Below, in pieces: positions 59,110-64,000 of a stretch of DNA of 64,000 nt. The stretch is from Clostridia bacterium. GTDB taxonomy: Bacteria > Bacillota > Clostridia > Oscillospirales > Acutalibacteraceae. Position numbers and translations under genes: made by a program. Each line of letters starts with the position of its first letter. Within the stretch, counting starts at the first letter, position 1. The notes beneath the pieces are model-generated. The model did no database searches. It was not told the origin of the DNA and was given only the letters and a program-made list of their open reading frames with translations. The DNA lies in NCBI GenBank assembly GCA_017471765.1, contig JAFURT010000020.1:20903-84902 (forward strand), in the 5' to 3' direction.

Positions 59110-59143
59110 GCCCACCTGTCGTAATCCGACAGGTGGGCTTTTT
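59110..59143 (+). terminator. Terminator of the rpmH-jag operon
   Basis: A perfect 12-bp stem with a 5-base loop ends in TTTTT, 15 bases after the jag stop codon. Confidence 0.92.
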
Positions 59144-59241
59144 GCATAATACAGCGAGATAAAAATGTGAGGATAGCTATCTGCCCCCACTATATCAAAT
59201 ACAAAACGTAGAATGATACACAAATTATACGATTAGTTTTT

Positions 59242-59278
59242 AAAGAAGTCCCTCATCCGTCGGATGAGGGACTTCTTT
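59242..59278. terminator. Terminator of the phosphatase gene
   Basis: A perfect stem of about 17 bp (AAAGAAGTCCCTCATCC with its complement) lies 26 bases beyond the phosphatase stop codon on the minus strand. The bases between 59144 and 59241 show nothing. Confidence 0.85.
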
Positions 59279-59303
59279 TATAGCAATACAGTGCGGTGAT
59301 GTA

Positions 59304-60350
59304 TTAACAAAATTCTATGAGATTTTTTCTAATTGCCTTAAGCTCCGACTCGGTTATCCCGATGTCCAAACAATATTGGACAACGTTTTGTTGCCAGGTA
59401 CCGGTGGAATAGGCCTTCATGCCGGTTATCAGCGACAGGAAAAACCGGTTGTGCATTTCCGAGGGGGTAGTTTCGCCGTTGGCAGAGAAGAAAGACAGGT
59501 CGTACTCGCGGCAAATATCCTCCTCACGCATGCCGCACAGTGCCTGTAATAAAAAGGCAATCGTACCGGTGCGGTCGCGTCCTCCGGCACAATGAAACAG
59601 AATAGGATAGTTGGCTTCCTCCGCAAAAATGTGCAGAATTTCCCTCAGTGGGGCATGATTGGACTTTAGAAAGATATTGCCGTCGTTTACGCCATAGTGT
59701 GGGGAGGATATGTTGATATACTGCACCGTCTTTCCTAAAAAGCAAGTACCGGCAGAGCCCTCGTCCGGTCTGCGCAGGTCAAGCTCTGTTTTGATTTGTA
59801 GTTCCTTGAGGCAGTAGGCGATACCCCTTGGGGTAATACCGTCCAACAAAGCTGTGCGGAACAGAACCCCTTGTTTTATCCATCCACCGTCGGCAGTTTT
59901 CCAGCCTCCCATATCCCGGGAATTGGTTACACCCTCAATAGAGACGGTGCGAGGAGTGGCAGCAGTGGTAAAAGTATACACATCGCTTGTCGTCCCGTTG
60001 CCCCATACCTTCCAATAGTAGGTGGTGTTCCCTTTAAGCCCATTTAAAAAAAGCATGTTGGTAGTCACCGTATATTGTTTGGCATGGGAAAAGGTATTGT
60101 TCTCAGCCAGTAACAGAGTATATCGGCTGTCGGTTCCTTCCCAGGCAAAGGAAATATCCGCCGGTGCAAACTTGTCACTGAGCCGGTCAAAATATTTGTC
60201 ACAGCTGTCTACCGTATACTCCTCCTCCAGAAAGGCGAGCAGGAGATTGTTGGTGACCTGCACCTCTTGTGCATGGTTGTGGGGAGAAAGTAGCGTAATG
60301 GCTATCCTCCGGGAAGAATTTCCACCAACCTCAGCAAGTGGTTTTTCCAT
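59304..60350 (-). CDS. Fibronectin-III/tyrosine-phosphatase protein
   Basis: The 348-residue protein has a fibronectin type III-like domain at about 60-130 (FAWEGTDSRYTLLL..., GLKGNTTYYWKVW) and a tyrosine/serine phosphatase domain with active-site loop HCAGGRDRTG (253-262; Cys254, Arg260) and general-acid region DLRRPDE. It resembles Y_phosphatase3 proteins. There is no signal peptide, so the fibronectin-like domain is apparently cytoplasmic, which is odd. The ATG at 60350 follows AAGGAG by eight bases. It may share a transcript with the DUF4432 gene upstream (56-base gap). Confidence 0.85.
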   Translation of the reverse strand: MEKPLAEVGGNSSRRIAITLLSPHNHAQEVQVTNNLLLAFLEEEYTVDSCDKYFDRLSDKFAPADISFAWEGTDSRYTLLLAENNTFSHAKQYTVTTNMLFLNGLKGNTTYYWKVWGNGTTSDVYTFTTAATPRTVSIEGVTNSRDMGGWKTADGGWIKQGVLFRTALLDGITPRGIAYCLKELQIKTELDLRRPDEGSAGTCFLGKTVQYINISSPHYGVNDGNIFLKSNHAPLREILHIFAEEANYPILFHCAGGRDRTGTIAFLLQALCGMREEDICREYDLSFFSANGETTPSEMHNRFFLSLITGMKAYSTGTWQQNVVQYCLDIGITESELKAIRKNLIEFC

Positions 60351-60406
60351 CGTTATGCTCCTTCTGTTGTTGCGACAAAGGACAGTGCAGATAAGAGGAT
60401 TTCTGC

Positions 60407-61396
60407 TTACGCCTTTGTAGCGGTGACCTTCAGGTCGTGAATCCGCTTTTCCTGGGGCTGGAGGAACAATAGCTCCCCACGCTCTCTGGCGGCGGCACGG
60501 CCGAAGGGCGGATAGGTGCCCGGCTCCATGCCCACCACGTATTCCTGCTCGCCCATCATTTTCCACTCAACAAGGTAGGGCAACTGGTCGCCGTTAAAAT
60601 CAACCTGCACCCGCATGCCGGTGGCCTTGTTGTGCAGGGCCGTATAGCACGCCCCGGCGGCATCCCGGATGAACACCTCTTCATCATAGCCGTGGATGGG
60701 GTCGGAGAAGTTGGCGGCGTTGGCCAGATCCAGCGGTACCTCCGGGTTACGGGGGCGCAGACCGGTGCAGTTGGTTTCCAGCACCGTGTCGGCAGAAAGC
60801 AGAGGATAGCCGAAGTTCATGTGATACAGCACCATCAGCGGCGAGGCCTGGAAGCCCCGGTTCTCGATCTCGTCGTGGATGTAGATGGCGTTGTCCCCCA
60901 TGCGGGTGGTGATGGTGCGGGTGAGGGCCATATCACAGCCAAATACCTTGCACTCCCGGATGCGGCCGGTGATGCGGATTTCGTAGTTCTCGTCGTCCAC
61001 CCAATCCTGGAACACCGACACATCCTCTGCGGGGATGTTGGCGGCACGGCCATGGAGACCCAGCATTTCGCCCTGGTCCTCGCCGCCGGCGCCCATATAG
61101 GTCAGGCCGCAGGTGGTCAGCAGGCCGGCGGTGAAGCTCCGCAGAAAATCCGGCTCGTCATAGTGGGTCGGCGCTACCACGCCGGTTTTGCCGATATAGG
61201 AGAAGGGCACGCCGTTCAGCTCCGCATAGGCAATATCCATGCCCCGGTCGGGCAGTACCACAAACCGCAGGCCACTGCCGTTGCGCACCTCGATGGCGGC
61301 GGTGCCTTTGGCCCGTCCCTCGGCGTATTCCATGCGTAATGCACCGGCAAGCTGGGACATATCCCCCACCCGACGGCGCAGTTCAGTCTTGTTCAT
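60407..61396 (-). CDS. DUF4432-family protein, aldose-1-epimerase-like
   Basis: The 329-residue protein has the galactose-mutarotase-like fold features LPDRGMDIAYAELNGVPFSYIGKTGVVAP (about 47-75), GLLTTCGLTYMGAGGEDQG (about 90-108) and LYHMNFGYPLL. DUF4432 members are predicted sugar epimerases or mutarotases acting on an unknown sugar. GGGAGTGTAACGT precedes the ATG. The pairing with a phosphatase suggests sugar-phosphate or phosphoprotein work but proves nothing. Confidence 0.82.
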   Translation of the reverse strand: MNKTELRRRVGDMSQLAGALRMEYAEGRAKGTAAIEVRNGSGLRFVVLPDRGMDIAYAELNGVPFSYIGKTGVVAPTHYDEPDFLRSFTAGLLTTCGLTYMGAGGEDQGEMLGLHGRAANIPAEDVSVFQDWVDDENYEIRITGRIRECKVFGCDMALTRTITTRMGDNAIYIHDEIENRGFQASPLMVLYHMNFGYPLLSADTVLETNCTGLRPRNPEVPLDLANAANFSDPIHGYDEEVFIRDAAGACYTALHNKATGMRVQVDFNGDQLPYLVEWKMMGEQEYVVGMEPGTYPPFGRAAARERGELLFLQPQEKRIHDLKVTATKA

Positions 61397-61603
61397 ACGT
61401 TACACTCCCTTTATTATACATTATATATTGTAGTGTTTATAGCAAAGCGGCTCTGTGTATCAGTACACTTCCCTGTCAGTATACCACCAATCCGGCTGGA
61501 TTGCAAGAGCGAAAAGGTATTTTATGCGAGCCGAGGCATGTCAGGCAAATTTCACAAAAGAGAGGACTTGTTTTGTTAATACCAACCAAAAATAAAAAAT
61601 CTC

Positions 61604-61632
61604 TTGCAAAACATTACCGATAATGTTAAAAT
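61604..61632 (+). promoter_or_regulatory. Promoter of the repeat surface protein gene
   Basis: TTGCAA (61604-61609) and TAAAAT (61627-61632) have a 17-base spacer that includes a perfect dyad CATTA-CCGA-TAATG (61612-61625), a possible operator. The DNA between 61397 and 61603 has no recognisable gene. Confidence 0.65.
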
Positions 61633-61639
61633 GGATTTG

Positions 61640-61828
61640 GGTTATACATTGTGATAGGATTCAAAGCTGTTCTTTTCGGGGCAGAAAGAAAACCCGGTCA
61701 CAATATTACAACAGGATTGGAGGGGAGAAACCGTTTAATCCATTCAGCACCAGCCCGTCTGGTGTCTGTCTTGCGGGGCAAGACAAGGGTAAACCGGGAG
61801 TCCAACATTAACGATTAGGAGTGATACC
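61640..61828 (+). ncRNA. Long structured 5' leader of unknown class
   Basis: About 190 bases separate promoter and start codon. The leader can form hairpins CACCAG-CCCGT-CTGGTG (about 61748-61764) and TGTCTTGC-GGG-GCAAGACA (about 61767-61785), and TTGGA near 61718 can pair with TCCAA near 61802 to close the domain. It matches no riboswitch class I can recognise with confidence. Confidence 0.4.
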
Positions 61829-64000
61829 ATGAAAAAACTGTCTAAATTATTGAGTGTGCTTATCTGCTTCAGCCTGCTGCTGGCGCAGATCCCGCTGATG
61901 GTATCGGCGGCTGACGGCGGTGCGCTGTCCTTCCAGGCGCTGAATGATGCCTGGAGCTACGACACTGCCACGGATGTCTATTCCACCACGGCAATCACCA
62001 ACACCCACTACATCACCGGCGACCTGGAGGCTGGTATAGCCTTTGAGTTCCAGTCCTCTAGTATCAATGATTTCTTCTTCTTTAACATCGGTAATGCCGA
62101 TGCCGTTTTCCCTGCTGGGGATGGCTTTTTCTACGATTTCTGCCACGGCACCGGTCTGAAGGTACTGTTCCATGACAACGGTTGGACGCAGTCTGCGCTG
62201 ATTACCGCCACCGAGGCGGCCGGCTGGAATAACCCCGCCTGGACAGCCAACGCTTCCGGCGTGGCGGCGGATTTCCACGATGATGGCGTGTGGCACACGG
62301 TGTCCATCAGTAAGGCCAGAGGAGCCTGGTCGGTTAAGGTGGACGGCACCGAGCTTCTCTCCGGCCTGTCTGCTGAGCAGACGGCTACGCTGAACAGCCT
62401 GCTGGACGGCGATACCGGCTACATTGTGGTGGGTGCCAACGGCCACACCGGCAACGTGAGCGTCCGCGAGACGGAGTATAAATACAGCACGCTGGACTTT
62501 GTGTCCATGGGTACTGCCTGGAATGTGGACGAGACTACCGACGTGTACTCTACCGCCGCCATTAACAATACCCACTACATGACCGGTGACCTGGAGGCGG
62601 GCGTGGCCTTCCAGTTCCAGTCCTCCAACATCAATGATTTCTTCTTCTTTAACATCGCCAACACGGCGGCCGCCTTCCCGACGGGCGACGCTTTCTTCTA
62701 TGATTTCTGCCACGGCACCGGTCTGAAGGTGCTGTTCCATGACAATGGTTGGACGCAGTCTGCGCTGATTACGCAGACGGAGGCGGCTGGTTGGAATAAT
62801 CCCGCCTGGACGGCAAACGCTTCTGGCGTGGCAGCCGACTTCCATGACGACAACCTGTGGCACACCGTTATTGTTAGCAAGGCTAGCGGCATCTGGTCCG
62901 TCAAGGTAGACGGTACCGAGCTGCTGGTAGGGTTGGATGAGACTCAGCTGGCCACCCTCAACAGCCTGCTGGATGGCGATTTTGGTTGCATCGTGGTGGG
63001 CGCCAACGGCCACACCGGCAACGTCAAGGTACGGGAGATCACCATGGCCCAGGCGATCGGCATGCTGAATTTCCAGTCCCAGGGCAACGCCTGGAATTAC
63101 AATACCGCCACGGAGGTGTATTCCACTGCGGCGATTAACAATACCCATTACATGACCGGTAATCTGGCTGCCGGTGTGGAGTTTGAGTTCAAATCCTCCT
63201 CTATTTCCGATTTCTTCTTCTTCAACATCGCCAACGAGGCGGCGGCCTTCCCGGCCGGCGACGCATTCTTCTACGATTTCTGCCACGGCACCGGCCTGAA
63301 GGTGCTGTTCCATGACAATGGTTGGACGCAGTCTGCGCTGATTACGCAGACGGAGGCGGCTGGTTGGAATAATCCCGCCTGGACGGCAAACGCTTCTGGC
63401 GTGGCAACCGATTTCCACGATGATGGGGTGTGGCATAAAGTTGCCATCAGCAAGGCCAGCGGTGCCTGGTCCGTAAAGGTGGACGGCACCGAGTTGCTGA
63501 CCGGCCTGTCTGCTGAGCAGACGACTACGCTAAACAGCCTGCTGGACGGCGACACCGGCTATATCGTGGTGGGCGCCAACGGCCACACCGGAAACGTAGA
63601 GGTCACCCAGCACGTCCACAAGTGGACCAAGGCGACCTGCACCACGCTGGCCACCTGTGCTATCTGCGGCATCACCACCGGGGTTGCTGCTGACCACAAT
63701 TATGTGGACGGTAGCTGCTCCGTTTGCGGCGCAACGGATCCCGACGCACCCACCTGCGCCCACGAGTACACCTATCCCTGCGATGCGCACTGTGCCCTGT
63801 GCGGCGAGCTGACCAACCCGGATGCGGCTCACAACATCGTGCATGTGGACGCTGTGGATAAGACCTGCACCGAGAACGGTAACATCGAGTACTGGTATTG
63901 CTCCGATTGTGGCAGTGCTTGGGCAGACGAGGCTCTGACCATGGTGACCAACCGCTTCAATGTGGTTGTTCCTGCGGCTCACACCTACGATGACAACTGC
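61829..64000 (+). CDS. Secreted repeat protein, 3' end beyond the window
   Basis: The frame is open for 724 codons to the window edge. A signal peptide (MKKLSKLLSVLICFSLLLAQ, cleavage likely after VSA near 27) is followed by three repeats of about 190 residues (FFFFNI marks at 62069, 62636 and 63209, spaced 567 and 573 bases) with YDFCHGTGLKVLFHDNGW and IVVGANGHTGNV, resembling lectin/laminin-G-like domains. From about residue 592 comes a Cys/His-rich region (HKWTKATCTTLATCAICG and similar) typical of large surface proteins of gut Clostridia. TAGGAG is seven bases before the ATG. Function is probably adhesion or glycan binding. Confidence 0.88.
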   Translation, partial: MKKLSKLLSVLICFSLLLAQIPLMVSAADGGALSFQALNDAWSYDTATDVYSTTAITNTHYITGDLEAGIAFEFQSSSINDFFFFNIGNADAVFPAGDGFFYDFCHGTGLKVLFHDNGWTQSALITATEAAGWNNPAWTANASGVAADFHDDGVWHTVSISKARGAWSVKVDGTELLSGLSAEQTATLNSLLDGDTGYIVVGANGHTGNVSVRETEYKYSTLDFVSMGTAWNVDETTDVYSTAAINNTHYMTGDLEAGVAFQFQSSNINDFFFFNIANTAAAFPTGDAFFYDFCHGTGLKVLFHDNGWTQSALITQTEAAGWNNPAWTANASGVAADFHDDNLWHTVIVSKASGIWSVKVDGTELLVGLDETQLATLNSLLDGDFGCIVVGANGHTGNVKVREITMAQAIGMLNFQSQGNAWNYNTATEVYSTAAINNTHYMTGNLAAGVEFEFKSSSISDFFFFNIANEAAAFPAGDAFFYDFCHGTGLKVLFHDNGWTQSALITQTEAAGWNNPAWTANASGVATDFHDDGVWHKVAISKASGAWSVKVDGTELLTGLSAEQTTTLNSLLDGDTGYIVVGANGHTGNVEVTQHVHKWTKATCTTLATCAICGITTGVAADHNYVDGSCSVCGATDPDAPTCAHEYTYPCDAHCALCGELTNPDAAHNIVHVDAVDKTCTENGNIEYWYCSDCGSAWADEALTMVTNRFNVVVPAAHTYDDNC

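Noticed and set aside
61640-61828. Cyclic-di-GMP riboswitch upstream of the surface protein
   Set aside because: GGGTAAACC is similar to part of the aptamer, but the second conserved element (GGGACGCAAAG-type) is missing.
61847-63436. Minus-strand open frame of about 530 codons with internal repeats
   Set aside because: Its repeats simply mirror those of the plus-strand secreted protein, which has a signal peptide and a proper ribosome binding site.

Overview
The window is chromosomal DNA of a GC-rich member of the Clostridia, probably of the Oscillospiraceae/Ruminococcaceae group, and it spans the replication origin. Visible grounds are the Firmicute origin cluster (dnaA, dnaN, yaaA, recF, remB, gyrB, gyrA; and rpmH, rnpA, yidD, yidC, jag), strong purine-rich ribosome binding sites, SigA-type promoters with 17-base spacers, ParA/ParB plus Noc with three perfect parS sites, and palindromic repeats of a kind common in gut Clostridia. 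Species cannot be named from the sequence alone.

Layout. 1-1540: 5' end of rplU with its leader, a DUF11-repeat protein and tRNA-Lys. 1742-2951: apt and a small (p)ppGpp synthetase, followed by a broken REP-associated transposase. 3324-12578: minus-strand run with a peptide-binding lipoprotein and the moxR-DUF58-transglutaminase-YfhO operon. 12711-19280: PTS-type permease, MATE exporter with divergent DeoR regulator, a zinc/manganese ABC importer and a preQ1-riboswitch-controlled queT. 19337-21797: tandem and palindromic repeats around a thioesterase and a nuclease-like gene. 21832-27411: parB-parA, a TRIC-type channel, uraA, a small membrane protein and an MFS carrier. 27620-30629: asparagine-synthase-like enzyme plus lipid-linked glycan flippase. 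30924-35165: TAXI-type TRAP transporter with divergent LysR regulator.

35143-38884 is the anomalous part: AT-richer DNA bounded by two nested pairs of direct repeats (47 bp holding a parS site; 44 bp equal to the 3' part of tRNA-Arg), carrying an ECF sigma factor with a C-terminal extension, two small membrane proteins, TTAGCA iterons and two arrays of different short palindromes joined by a constant 7-9 base separator that changes orientation midway. It looks like an integrated or duplicated element and holds the least explained structure in the window.

39089-56000 returns to core genome: a DUF3048 lipoprotein, noc, rsmG, mnmG, membrane proteins, gyrA, a YcxB-like gene, gyrB, remB, recF, yaaA, dnaN and dnaA, all on the minus strand from noc on. 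The origin most likely lies in the gaps on either side of dnaA (54103-54433 and 55769-56181). From 56182 the genes run the other way (rpmH to jag), as expected for diverging replichores. 59304-61396 holds a fibronectin/tyrosine-phosphatase protein and a DUF4432 protein, and the window ends inside a large secreted protein with three near-identical 190-residue repeats.

All assignments come from reading motifs and translations; no database search was run.
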